Below the pieces are notes generated by a model, which saw only the letters and a program-made list of their open reading frames with translations, was not told the origin of the DNA and did no database searches. A stretch of DNA of 64,000 nt from the NCBI GenBank assembly GCA_040219135.1, contig JAVJTA010000005.1:434001-498000 (forward strand). Reading direction: 5' to 3'. Shown here piece after piece: positions 51,883 through 59,248 of this stretch. Each line of letters starts with the position of its first letter. The stretch's first letter is position 1. The DNA is from UBA7803 sp040219135. GTDB lineage: Bacteria; Pseudomonadota; Gammaproteobacteria; Pseudomonadales; Azotimanducaceae. A program made the translations under genes and the position numbers.

Positions 51883-52047
51883 TATACTCGAGCCGTCACA
51901 ACCGCGCCCCGATTGCCTGCCGAGACGTGTCCTCGTGTGTCATTCGGTATCAAGTCTGACGACAGAACCTGCGGGTTCGACGACAAATTCATTGGTACGC
52001 CGTTTGAATGGTCGCGGTGCTGCGTACGGAACGGTTTGAGCGATGCG
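51883..52047 (+). promoter_or_regulatory. -10 box and long leader of the RRM gene
   Basis: TATACT at 51883-51888 stands about 160 nt before the RRM gene's ATG, so a leader of roughly 150 nt is predicted. The stretch is less GC-rich than its surroundings and codes for nothing convincing. Bacterial RRM and cold-shock genes often have long regulatory leaders. No -35 hexamer is obvious. Confidence 0.4.
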
Positions 52048-52296
52048 ATGAAGAAACTATACGTGGGCAATCTGCCCTGGAGTGTGGGCGACAGCGAGCT
52101 GGAGGCATTCTTTGCCGACATGGGTCAGGTGCTGTCGGCCCGGGTGATCACCGACCGGGACACCGGGCGGTCGCGGGGCTTCGGCTTCGTCGAGATGGAC
52201 GACGCCGGCGCCTCCCGGGCCATCGAGGAACTGAACGGCAAGGACATGGGCGGGCGCGCTCTGCGGGTCAACGAGGCCAACGAACGGGGTCGCTGA
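52048..52296 (+). CDS. Small RRM RNA-binding protein
   Basis: An 82-residue protein that is a single RNA-recognition motif: RNP-2 LYVGNL (about 4-9) and RNP-1 RGFGFVEM (about 43-50), closing ALRVNEANERGR. These proteins occur in cyanobacteria and many proteobacteria and bind single-stranded RNA; several are cold-induced. ATG 52048 is used since the RRM begins at residue 3; the frame upstream is open but low-quality. Converges on the GNAT gene with 16 bp between. Confidence 0.9.
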   Translation: MKKLYVGNLPWSVGDSELEAFFADMGQVLSARVITDRDTGRSRGFGFVEMDDAGASRAIEELNGKDMGGRALRVNEANERGR

Positions 52297-52312
52297 GCGA
52301 CGGTCGCCCGGT

Positions 52313-52822
52313 TCAGCCGCTGTCCGCAGGCAGCCGCTTCGCCATCATGCACACGCGTTTGCTGCCGCCTTCGGTGTCCTGCTCGCCGACGGCGGCGAAT
52401 CCCAGGCGCTGGTGGAAGGCGATGGACGTCGGGTTCGGCGGGCGCAGATTGACTTCGCAGGCAAGCATCGGGCAGTCGGCGGGTACGTGGCGCGCGAGAT
52501 CGTCGTACAGTGCCGCGCCCACGCCGGCACGGCGATGGCTCGCGCTGACCACGATCCGGTCGATGTACACGAAGCGCGGGTAGCCGCGCTTGAAGAAGCC
52601 GAAGTTGATGCTCTCGTACTCCGCGCTCTCCGGCAGCGCCAGCAGGAACCCGGCCATGTCCCCCTGCACGTCCCGGGCCACGCCCAGGTAGGCGCTCTGC
52701 GCGTGCAGGCGCGCGAGCTTCTCCTCCGGGATGCTGTTGACCGCGGGAATCGCCGCCTCGTTCAGCGCGAGGATTTGCGCGTAGTCCGAGGGCCTGGCGG
52801 TGACGATGCGGATGTCACTCAT
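52313..52822 (-). CDS. GNAT-family N-acetyltransferase
   Basis: A 169-residue acetyltransferase. The acetyl-CoA loop lies in VVSASHRRAGVGAALYDDL (R/Q-x-x-G-x-G/A type) and motif B in AFHQRLGFAAVGEQ. The acceptor is unknown; FFKRGYPRFVYIDRIVV is typical of a subgroup annotated only by fold. Its start overlaps the upstream ACT-domain gene by 4 bp (ATGA), so the two are co-expressed. Confidence 0.85.
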   Translation of the reverse strand: MSDIRIVTARPSDYAQILALNEAAIPAVNSIPEEKLARLHAQSAYLGVARDVQGDMAGFLLALPESAEYESINFGFFKRGYPRFVYIDRIVVSASHRRAGVGAALYDDLARHVPADCPMLACEVNLRPPNPTSIAFHQRLGFAAVGEQDTEGGSKRVCMMAKRLPADSG

Positions 52823-53211
52823 GATGGCTTCTGCGCTTTGACGGTGAATCCGGCTGCCGCCAGCACCGCGGTGGCCCTGGTCAGCTCAGCCTGCTTCAGC
52901 AGCAGGTAGTCGGTGTCGAAACTCGAGATCACGAACACGGCGATGCCGGCATCGGCGAGGGGGGCCGTCAGCCCCGCGACGATACCGGTCAGGGCGAAGT
53001 CCAGCGGCCCGGCCACAGCCAGACAGGCCCAGCCCGGTTCCTCGCGATCGCTGGCGATGGTGAAGTCGCTGCGGCAGCACACCGACAGCTCGTCGCTGGA
53101 CTTGAGCAGCGCGTAGAACGGTTCGGCGAGCAGCCCGTCCGGCAGCGCCGCCTGGGGCGCCAGGCGGTGCACGGAATAGGAGCCCGGCAGGCGGTGGAGC
53201 GAGGGTTTCAT
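52819..53211 (-). CDS. ACT-domain protein
   Basis: A 130-residue protein with an N-terminal YSVHRLAP / FYALLKSSDELSVCC beta-region and a C-terminal ACT-like module (LDFALTGIVAGLTAPLADAGIAVFVISSFDTDYLLL). This two-part form resembles the ACT_7/CASTOR-like family that binds small molecules, often amino acids. Coupled to the GNAT gene, so it could sense the acetyltransferase's substrate (inference). Confidence 0.8.
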   Translation of the reverse strand: MKPSLHRLPGSYSVHRLAPQAALPDGLLAEPFYALLKSSDELSVCCRSDFTIASDREEPGWACLAVAGPLDFALTGIVAGLTAPLADAGIAVFVISSFDTDYLLLKQAELTRATAVLAAAGFTVKAQKPS

Positions 53212-53295
53212 CGTGTCTCGATGGCAGTTCCGCGGCAGCCCGCCCCGGTCCCGGGGCGCGTGGGCGGCGATCCTACACCAAGCGGAGCGGCGCTC

Positions 53296-53799
53296 CTACC
53301 GTTCGGCTTGCGGGTAGTGACGGCCGAAACGGCGCGCCAGCGCGGCGCCGGTGAAGTCCGGGTCCGCGGTGATCTCCCGCTCCGTGAACGCCGGCGGCCG
53401 GTAGGCGGCTGCGCTGGCGGCATCGATGAAATCGTGTTCGAACACCCGCAGCGAGTCGTCCTCGCTGCGGTAAACGTCGAGACTGCCCTCGTGAACGCGA
53501 AAGCGCTGCTTGTCGACCTGCCAGCCCGGCAGCGCTGCCAGGCGTGCGAACTCTCCGGTGTCCAGGTAGAGGTTGGTGATCGACTCCGCGCCCGGGGGGA
53601 GGTCCCCGTACTTCTTGCAGAGCTTGTACACTTCGCCGCCGTCTGCGGCGGTGATTCGGCGCAGCCGCAGGCGGGTGTCGTCCAGGTAGCGGTCGAGAAT
53701 GCACTGTGGCGTTCCGCTCAGCAGGGGCGCGGCTGCCGTGGCGTCGACCAGCCAGCGGCGCTCGCGTTCCGGCAGGGAGTACTTCGGCCGCGAGGCCAC
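53296..53799 (-). CDS. CYTH-domain protein
   Basis: A 167-residue protein with a CYTH (triphosphate tunnel) fold. The ExExK start motif appears as ERERR, with Arg for Lys. Alternating charged strands follow: RLRLRRI, YKLCKKYG, ESITNLYLD, KQRFRV, LRVFEHDFID, FTEREIT. CYTH proteins hydrolyse or cyclise nucleoside or inorganic triphosphates; which reaction applies is unknown. 4 bp downstream of the DUF4404 gene. Confidence 0.78.
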   Translation of the reverse strand: MASRPKYSLPERERRWLVDATAAAPLLSGTPQCILDRYLDDTRLRLRRITAADGGEVYKLCKKYGDLPPGAESITNLYLDTGEFARLAALPGWQVDKQRFRVHEGSLDVYRSEDDSLRVFEHDFIDAASAAAYRPPAFTEREITADPDFTGAALARRFGRHYPQAER

Positions 53800-53803
53800 C
53801 GGG

Positions 53804-54085
53804 TCAGATCCCCATGCGCCCCAGTGCTGCGACGAGCTCGCGAAAGAACACTTCGGTGTTCGGGTGCCGGGCGGCGAAGTCGGCGGCCAGCGATTCCACC
53901 CGCTCCTGAATTCCCTCCTGGATTCCCTTCAGGGCGCCATCGTCGTCGCCTTCGGCGGCGAGCAGAGCGTGGATGTCGGCATCGACCTCTTCGAGCAGCG
54001 TACGCAGGTCGGCGTCGAGCGCCGGCGTCTTCTCGAGCTCGCCGTGGAGCTGTTCCAGTGTGGTTCTGATGTCGCGATTGCTCAT
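53804..54085 (-). CDS. DUF4404 family small helical protein
   Basis: A 93-residue acidic helical protein: IRTTLEQLHGELEKTPALDADLRTLLEEVDADI, then a helix ending VESLAADFAARHPNTEVFFRELVAALGRMGI. This matches DUF4404, small proteins of unknown function. The ATG ending 54085 is preferred over one six codons upstream because the conserved helix begins there. Probably co-transcribed with the CYTH gene. Confidence 0.78.
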   Translation of the reverse strand: MSNRDIRTTLEQLHGELEKTPALDADLRTLLEEVDADIHALLAAEGDDDGALKGIQEGIQERVESLAADFAARHPNTEVFFRELVAALGRMGI

Positions 54086-54124
54086 GCCGGGATACCGCCG
54101 CACTCCAGGGGTCGACGCGACATC

Positions 54125-54616
54125 TTACACGTCTTTGCCGGACGCAGACGCCGCCAGGAACTTGTCGAGCTGATTGGCGAATGCCTGCAGATCGGTTTTG
54201 CCGAGCGCGCTCTGGCTGCTGCTGATGGTGCCGGCGTCGCGCAGCTGCTCCATGAGGTTGCGGCGCGCCAGGTGATCGTGGATGTTCTCCGCGGTGTACA
54301 GGGTTCCGCGGGGATTCAGGCCGATGCCGCCGCGCTCGACCACGTCGGCGGCCAGCGGGATGTCGGCGGTGATGACCAGGTCCCCGGCTTCCAGGGCGTC
54401 GGCGATCGCCCGATCGGCGACGTCGAAACCGGCCGGCACCTGCAGGCTCGAGAGGTACTTCGACGGCGGCACCCGGACGTGGTGGTTCGCCACCAGCAGC
54501 GTGCTGATGCCGAGCCGCTCGGCGGCGCGGAAAATGATCGCTTTGATCGCGTTGGGACAGGCGTCCGCGTCGACCCAGATCTTCACGCGCTGGTGCGGCC
54601 CCGCGCCGCGAACCAT
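54125..54616 (-). CDS. yaiI: YaiI/YqxD family protein (DUF188)
   Basis: A 163-residue PIN-like fold protein: KIWVDADACPNAIKAIIFRAAERLG, VADRAIADALEAGDLVITADIPLAADVVERGG and LNPRGTLYTAENIHDHLARR are the family signature; the Asp cluster suggests a metal-dependent nuclease, unproven. The ATG ending 54616 is used, but E. coli YaiI begins MxIWVDADACP, so a GTG ending at 54586 (153 residues) is equally possible. Confidence 0.88.
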   Translation of the reverse strand: MVRGAGPHQRVKIWVDADACPNAIKAIIFRAAERLGISTLLVANHHVRVPPSKYLSSLQVPAGFDVADRAIADALEAGDLVITADIPLAADVVERGGIGLNPRGTLYTAENIHDHLARRNLMEQLRDAGTISSSQSALGKTDLQAFANQLDKFLAASASGKDV

Positions 54617-54638
54617 CTCGCGGATGCCGGGTGTTGGG

Positions 54639-55142
54639 TCAGGGGCGGATCTCCACCGGCGTTCCCAGATCCACCAGCGACCAGATCTCCTCGATCTCGG
54701 CGTTGGTTACGGCGATGCAGCCGTCGGTCCAGTCGTCGCCGAGATGGCGTTCCCCCAGCCAGCCCTGCCCGTTCTTCAGGCCGTGAATCATGATCTGGCC
54801 GCCCGGATCGAGTCCTGCCTCGAGGGCGCGCATGCGATCGGCTTCGTTGGGATAGGAAATGCGCAGCGCCAGATGGAACGCGCTGCTGTCGTTGCGGTAG
54901 TCGATGGTGTAGACGCCTTCCGGCGTGCGTTCGTCACCCTCGAAACGCTTCGGGCCCTTCGGCGCCGCACCCAGTGCGACGCGATAGGTCTTCATCGCGC
55001 GATCGCCGTTCACCAGCGTCAGCGTGCGCGAGCTCTTGTCGATGATCACGCGTTCCACGTGATCGGCCGCGCCCGCCGCGGGCGCGAGGCTCGCGGCGAG
55101 CACGCCGAGCAGCGACGCGGTGAACAGTGATTTCAAGCTCAT
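54639..55142 (-). CDS. Periplasmic L,D-transpeptidase (YkuD domain)
   Basis: A 167-residue exported enzyme with a signal peptide (MSLKSLFTASLLGVLAASLAP, cleavage after AGA). The YkuD domain has IHGL (catalytic-region His) and WTDGCIAVTNAEIEEIW with the nucleophilic Cys; the usual S/T-x-G-C is T-D-G-C. Such enzymes make 3-3 peptidoglycan cross-links or attach lipoproteins. The ATG ending 55142 gives the signal peptide; the longer open frame upstream is spurious. Confidence 0.88.
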   Translation of the reverse strand: MSLKSLFTASLLGVLAASLAPAAGAADHVERVIIDKSSRTLTLVNGDRAMKTYRVALGAAPKGPKRFEGDERTPEGVYTIDYRNDSSAFHLALRISYPNEADRMRALEAGLDPGGQIMIHGLKNGQGWLGERHLGDDWTDGCIAVTNAEIEEIWSLVDLGTPVEIRP

Positions 55143-55189
55143 ACCTCTGACGGCGACGGCCTGAATAGTGCGCAACGGCGAGCAGGAAT

Positions 55190-55561
55190 TCAACGGCGTG
55201 CTTCCCGCCGGCGGCGCCACACCCAGAGGTAGATGAGCAGGTTGGCAACGATCACCAGGGCCGCCAGCACGCCCTGAACGGTACGGGTCAGACCATCGGG
55301 ATAGAGCGCGGCGAGCAGGTAGTGGGCGATGAATCCCTCCTCGTATCCGGCCGCGCCGGCGGATCGGAGCAATGCGTTCTCCCACACCGTGAGGGGACAG
55401 ATGCGCCCCGACAGTTCGACGAAGGCGCCCCAGCCTGCCATCGGCAGGTGCAGCAGCGGCGCCCAGCGCCACCACAGCCACAGGAAGCCGCCGAGGAGCA
55501 CGACCACAACGAACGCGACATGCACGACGAGCACCAGCTCCGCGGCGATCCGGTAGCTCAC
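55190..55561 (-). CDS. DUF2784 membrane protein
   Basis: A 123-residue protein with three transmembrane helices (about 6-28, 38-52, 95-115). ELVLVVHVAFVVVVLLGGFLW, SGRICPLTVWENALL and FIAHYLLAALYPDGL are diagnostic of DUF2784. Function unknown. It starts at GTG overlapping the stop of the secreted-protein gene (GTGA), so it is the last cistron of a four-gene overlap cluster with two cupins. Confidence 0.82.
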   Translation of the reverse strand: MSYRIAAELVLVVHVAFVVVVLLGGFLWLWWRWAPLLHLPMAGWGAFVELSGRICPLTVWENALLRSAGAAGYEEGFIAHYLLAALYPDGLTRTVQGVLAALVIVANLLIYLWVWRRRREARR

Positions 55562-55944
55562 GTCGGCTCCCGCAGTCGGTAGCGGAACGTACGCTCGGAG
55601 AGGTCCGGAAAACGCACCAGCATCACGTAGCCTTCGAGCAGATCCCGGGGCACGCCTCCGGGCGCGTACAGCTCGATCTCGCTCGCCGGCGTCAGCCAGT
55701 CCAGCCGGGGCTTCAGGCAGGTCTCGTTGTAACCGGCGAAGCCGTAGCAGAGGAAGCCGCGGAACTCCATGGTCGGGCCGTGGTAGGCGAGCACGAAGCG
55801 ATAAGGTTGCTCGGGGGTGAGCGTCATCGTCATCGCCGCAAGCGGGTGTTGTCCGGTGGTCGCCGGATCGGGTGCGGCGGCGGCGACGGCGCTGACCAGC
55901 GGCAGCGCCGCTCCAAGCACCCAGGCCCGGCGGGTCGGTCTCAC
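55558..55944 (-). CDS. Exported protein of unknown function
   Basis: A 128-residue protein with an N-terminal signal sequence (MRPTRRAWVLGAALPLVSAVAAA). The mature part has YRFVLAYHGPTMEFRGFLCYGFAGYNETCLKPRL with two Cys that could form a disulfide in the periplasm. I recognise no family. It is translationally coupled on both sides (4-bp overlaps), so it likely works with the cupin and DUF2784 proteins. Confidence 0.7.
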   Translation of the reverse strand: MRPTRRAWVLGAALPLVSAVAAAAPDPATTGQHPLAAMTMTLTPEQPYRFVLAYHGPTMEFRGFLCYGFAGYNETCLKPRLDWLTPASEIELYAPGGVPRDLLEGYVMLVRFPDLSERTFRYRLREPT

Positions 55945-56255
55945 CCGGCAGGCTCCGGCTGGGGAACCTGGCCGGCTGCGGCGAGAAAGAACGTGACCAC
56001 CTCTTCGTAGTCGTCGGCGCCGACGTTGACCGCGCGATGGACCCGCGGCTCCGGCATATCCCAGCCCACCTGGCCCGGGTGCACGTCGAGGTCGACGACC
56101 TCGACCGGCGTCCGGTACTCGATGCGTAGACGGCTGCCGCGCACCACCACGGTGAAGCGTTCGCAGACGTCACGGTGCCAGGCCGTGGCCTCGCCCGGCG
56201 CCAGAACGAGGCGCCGGATCTGCAGGTCGTCGCGGGTGGTGAGGGTCTCGACCAT
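55941..56255 (-). CDS. Cupin-like small protein
   Basis: A 104-residue beta-rich protein: LQIRRLVLAPGEATAWHRDVCERFTVVVRGSRLRIEY, then PGQVGWDMPEPRVHRAVNVG. This is a single cupin barrel; one metal-type His (WHRD) and a later His (RVHR) are seen, with the usual Glu unclear. Start at the ATG ending 56255, one base overlapping the upstream cupin stop (TGATG). Function unknown. Confidence 0.72.
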   Translation of the reverse strand: MVETLTTRDDLQIRRLVLAPGEATAWHRDVCERFTVVVRGSRLRIEYRTPVEVVDLDVHPGQVGWDMPEPRVHRAVNVGADDYEEVVTFFLAAAGQVPQPEPAG

Positions 56256-56659
56256 CACGTCTCGTGCCCGTGCCGGCTTTTGGTCTCGGGGGTGACGGGT
56301 CGATGTTCGCCGCCGGGCCCCGGGGTGACGTGCAGCAACCGGGTCGGCGCGAGCACGCGAACGCGGTGCCACTCGCCGCGGCGGACGACGCAGGCGTCGC
56401 CGGGCCCGAGTTCGAGGCTCGTGTCGGGCGCGCTGTCACCGGTCACCCGCAGATGCCCGGAGATGACGTAGAGGATTTCGTCGCCGTCCGGGTGCATCTC
56501 GCCACCGTGGGGAGCGTCGGCCGTGAGGGTGACGATCCCGACGCTCATGCCGTCGATGCGTTCTGGTGGTCCCTGGCGGTGTTCGGCGGTGGTGACGGTC
56601 AGATCGCGATGTACGCGGAACAGACGGCGCTGCGGATCGACGGGTTCGATGGCGGGCAT
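56255..56659 (-). CDS. Cupin-domain protein
   Basis: A 134-residue cupin with a clear metal site: GGEMHPDGDEILYVISGHLRV (motif 1, H-x-D/E-E) and GDACVVRRGEWHRVRV (motif 2, His). It may be an isomerase, dioxygenase or ligand-binding protein. First gene of a four-gene overlapping set (cupin, cupin, secreted protein, DUF2784) on the minus strand, downstream of the diguanylate cyclase gene by 73 bp. Confidence 0.8.
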   Translation of the reverse strand: MPAIEPVDPQRRLFRVHRDLTVTTAEHRQGPPERIDGMSVGIVTLTADAPHGGEMHPDGDEILYVISGHLRVTGDSAPDTSLELGPGDACVVRRGEWHRVRVLAPTRLLHVTPGPGGEHRPVTPETKSRHGHET

Positions 56660-56732
56660 GAGCGGCCTCCTGACATGGAAACTGCCGCGTTCCGCTGCGA
56701 GGCCGGTCGCTGCCGATGGGTTGTCGCGGCCC

Positions 56733-57509
56733 TCAGCCCTGAGCCACGCCGGCTTCGCGCAGCGGCAGGGACCCCTGGCGCGGCAGGTTCTCGATGATAT
56801 AGCGGTCCCGGCCCGCCTGCTTGGCTTCGTACATCAGGCTGTCCGCCTTGGACGTCATCCGTTCCAGGCTGGTGTCGCTGGTCTCGCAGGTGACCCCGCC
56901 GATGCTGACCGTGACGTGGATGTCCTTGCCATCGTGCGCAAAGGCGTGCTCACGCATGCTGGCGATGATCCGTTCGGCCACCATCTGCGCCCCCTCGCGG
57001 GCCGTGTGCGGCAGCAGACAGATGAACTCCTCCCCGCCGAAGCGGGCGAGGGAATCGGAGTCACGCAGCATCTCGCGGATCAGCGCGCTGGCCTCCACCA
57101 GTACCCGGTCGCCGGCGAGGTGTCCGTAGGCGTCGTTGATGTCCTTGAAGCGGTCGAAGTCGATGAGCAGCACGCTGGTCGGAAAGCAGTGGCGGCGTGC
57201 GAGCGCCAGCTGGGTCTCCGCCACCTCGATGAAACGCCGGCGGTTGTAGGTCTGGGTCAGGGGGTCGGTCTCGGACAGCCGGCGCAACTGCTCGTTGGCC
57301 TCGCGCAGGCGGTGGGTCATGGAGACATGGAAGTAGCTGCCGATGGGCACCATGATGGCCGGGGCGAGGACGGCAATGAACATGCCTGTTCCGAACCCCG
57401 GTGATCCGGTGAGTGCGTAGTTCACGGCGAGCGTGATCACCACAGAGCCGGCGATGCAGGTCATGGTGATCAGCAGGATCTGTTGCGGCACCGTGAGCCG
57501 TCGGTTCAT
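56733..57509 (-). CDS. Diguanylate cyclase (GGDEF domain)
   Basis: A 258-residue protein with two N-terminal membrane helices (about 8-30 and 40-60), a short coiled coil and a GGDEF domain. DPLTQTYNRRRF opens the domain, the active loop is GGEEF, and an RxxD inhibitory site (RDSD) stands five residues before it, so product inhibition is likely. It should make c-di-GMP, which favours sessile over motile life and could oppose type IV pilus twitching. No sensor domain beyond the membrane region. Confidence 0.93.
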   Translation of the reverse strand: MNRRLTVPQQILLITMTCIAGSVVITLAVNYALTGSPGFGTGMFIAVLAPAIMVPIGSYFHVSMTHRLREANEQLRRLSETDPLTQTYNRRRFIEVAETQLALARRHCFPTSVLLIDFDRFKDINDAYGHLAGDRVLVEASALIREMLRDSDSLARFGGEEFICLLPHTAREGAQMVAERIIASMREHAFAHDGKDIHVTVSIGGVTCETSDTSLERMTSKADSLMYEAKQAGRDRYIIENLPRQGSLPLREAGVAQG

Positions 57510-57571
57510 CCAGGTCGACTTTGGCGATGGATCGCTTAACTATAGTCGGTCCGGCGCCTTCGGGTTGTGCA

Positions 57572-59248
57572 TCAGTTCAGATACTTGTCGGTGACGGCGC
57601 CTTCGCTGGCGGGACTCACCAGCCGCGCGTACTTCGCCAGCACGCCGCGCCGGGCATAGGGTGCGGGAGCCTGCCAGCGTCTGCGGCGGGCGTCGAGATC
57701 GGCCTCGCTCACGTGCAGGGAGATCTCGCGCCGTTCCGCGTCGACGGTGATCGTGTCGCCGTCCTCGATCAGAGCGATGGGGCCGCCTTCGAACGCCTCC
57801 GGGGTGATGTGACCGATGACGAATCCGTGGGAGCCTCCGGAGAACCGTCCATCGGTGATCAGCGCCACGTCGTTGGACAGCCCGCGGCCGTTGATGGCGC
57901 TGGTCGGCGACAGCATCTCGCGCATCCCCGGCCCGCCCTTCGGGCCTTCGTAGCGCACCACCACCACGTCGCCTTTCACCACCGCGCCGTCGAGGATCGC
58001 CTGCATGGCCGCTTCCTCGCCGTGAAAGCAGCGCGCCCTGCCGGTGAAGCGCAGGCCCTCGTGACCGGTGATTTTGGCGACCGCGCCGGCGGGCGCCAGG
58101 TTGCCGTAGAGAATCACCAGGTGGGAGTCCTTCTTGACCGGGTCCGTGAGCGGTCTGATCACCTTCTGCTGCGGCGGGTACGGCGCCACGTCGGCCAGAT
58201 TCTCCGCCAGCGTGAGCCCGGTCACGGTGAGGCAGTCGCCGTGCAGCAGGCCCTCGTCCAGCAGCGTCTTCATCAGCGGCTGAATGCCGCCGATGGCGAT
58301 CAGTTCGCTCATCGAGTACTGACCCGCGGGGCGCATGTCCGCCAGCACGGGCGTGCGCTTGCCGATCCGCGTGAAGTCGTCGATGGTCAGCGGCACGCCG
58401 GCGGCGTCGGCGATGGCAAGCAGGTGCAGCACGGCGTTGGTGGAACCCTCCAGGGCAATCACGGTGGTGATGGCGTTCTCGAAGGCCTCCATGCAGAGAA
58501 TGTCGCTGGGCTTGATACCACGATCGATCAGCTTGAACACGGCGGCGCCGGCGTTGTAGCTGTCCTTGCGCTTGTTGTCCGACACGGCCTCCTGGGCGGA
58601 GCTGTTCGGCAGCGACAGTCCGAGGGCCTCGATGGCGCTGGCCATGGTGTTGGCCGTGTACATGCCGCCGCAGGAACCGGGGCCCGGTATCGCCGTTGCC
58701 TCCACCTCTTTGAGTTCGATGTCGGACAGCGCGCCCGCCGAGTGCTTGCCCACGGCCTCGAACACCGAGACCACGTCGCGGCGTTCCTTGCCGGGCTGGA
58801 TGGTGCCGCCGTAGACGAACACGCTGGGCCGGTCGAGGCGCGCCATGGCCATGGCGCAGCCGGGCATGTTCTTGTCGCAGCCGCCGATGGCGACGAATCC
58901 ATCGAAGCCCTGGGCGCCCACCACGGTTTCGATGGAATCGGCGATGACCTCACGCGACACCAGCGAGTAGCGCATGCCCGGCGTCCCCATGGAGATGCCG
59001 TCGGAAACGGTGATGGTGTTGAACACGACGCTCTTGCCGCCGGCCTCGTCGCCGCCCATGGCGGCGGCTTCCGCCAGCGCGTTGATGTGCATGTTGCAGG
59101 GCGTGACCCGACTCCAGGTGGAGGCGATGCCGATCTGCGGCTTGCCGAAGTCCGCTTCCGTGAAGCCCGTGGGGTAAAGCATGGCGCGTGCGGCGGCCTG
59201 TTTGACGCCATCCACCACCAGTGAGGAATAAGGTCGCTTGTTACTCAT
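57572..59248 (-). CDS. ilvD: Dihydroxy-acid dehydratase IlvD
   Basis: A 558-residue Fe-S dehydratase in valine, leucine and isoleucine synthesis. Cluster Cys are in TPCNMH, GGCDKNMPGC and GPGSCGGMYTANTM. It is the short form (E. coli IlvD is 616), like those often carrying a 2Fe-2S cluster. ilvA elsewhere in the window feeds the isoleucine branch. Its start overlaps the argA stop by 8 bp, so argA-ilvD form an operon. Confidence 0.95.
   Translation of the reverse strand: MSNKRPYSSLVVDGVKQAAARAMLYPTGFTEADFGKPQIGIASTWSRVTPCNMHINALAEAAAMGGDEAGGKSVVFNTITVSDGISMGTPGMRYSLVSREVIADSIETVVGAQGFDGFVAIGGCDKNMPGCAMAMARLDRPSVFVYGGTIQPGKERRDVVSVFEAVGKHSAGALSDIELKEVEATAIPGPGSCGGMYTANTMASAIEALGLSLPNSSAQEAVSDNKRKDSYNAGAAVFKLIDRGIKPSDILCMEAFENAITTVIALEGSTNAVLHLLAIADAAGVPLTIDDFTRIGKRTPVLADMRPAGQYSMSELIAIGGIQPLMKTLLDEGLLHGDCLTVTGLTLAENLADVAPYPPQQKVIRPLTDPVKKDSHLVILYGNLAPAGAVAKITGHEGLRFTGRARCFHGEEAAMQAILDGAVVKGDVVVVRYEGPKGGPGMREMLSPTSAINGRGLSNDVALITDGRFSGGSHGFVIGHITPEAFEGGPIALIEDGDTITVDAERREISLHVSEADLDARRRRWQAPAPYARRGVLAKYARLVSPASEGAVTDKYLN

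Noticed and set aside
57521..59224. A 567-codon plus-strand frame opposite ilvD
   Set aside because: ilvD on the minus strand is complete with all Fe-S Cys motifs; the opposite frame is His/Gly/Val-rich shadow sequence.
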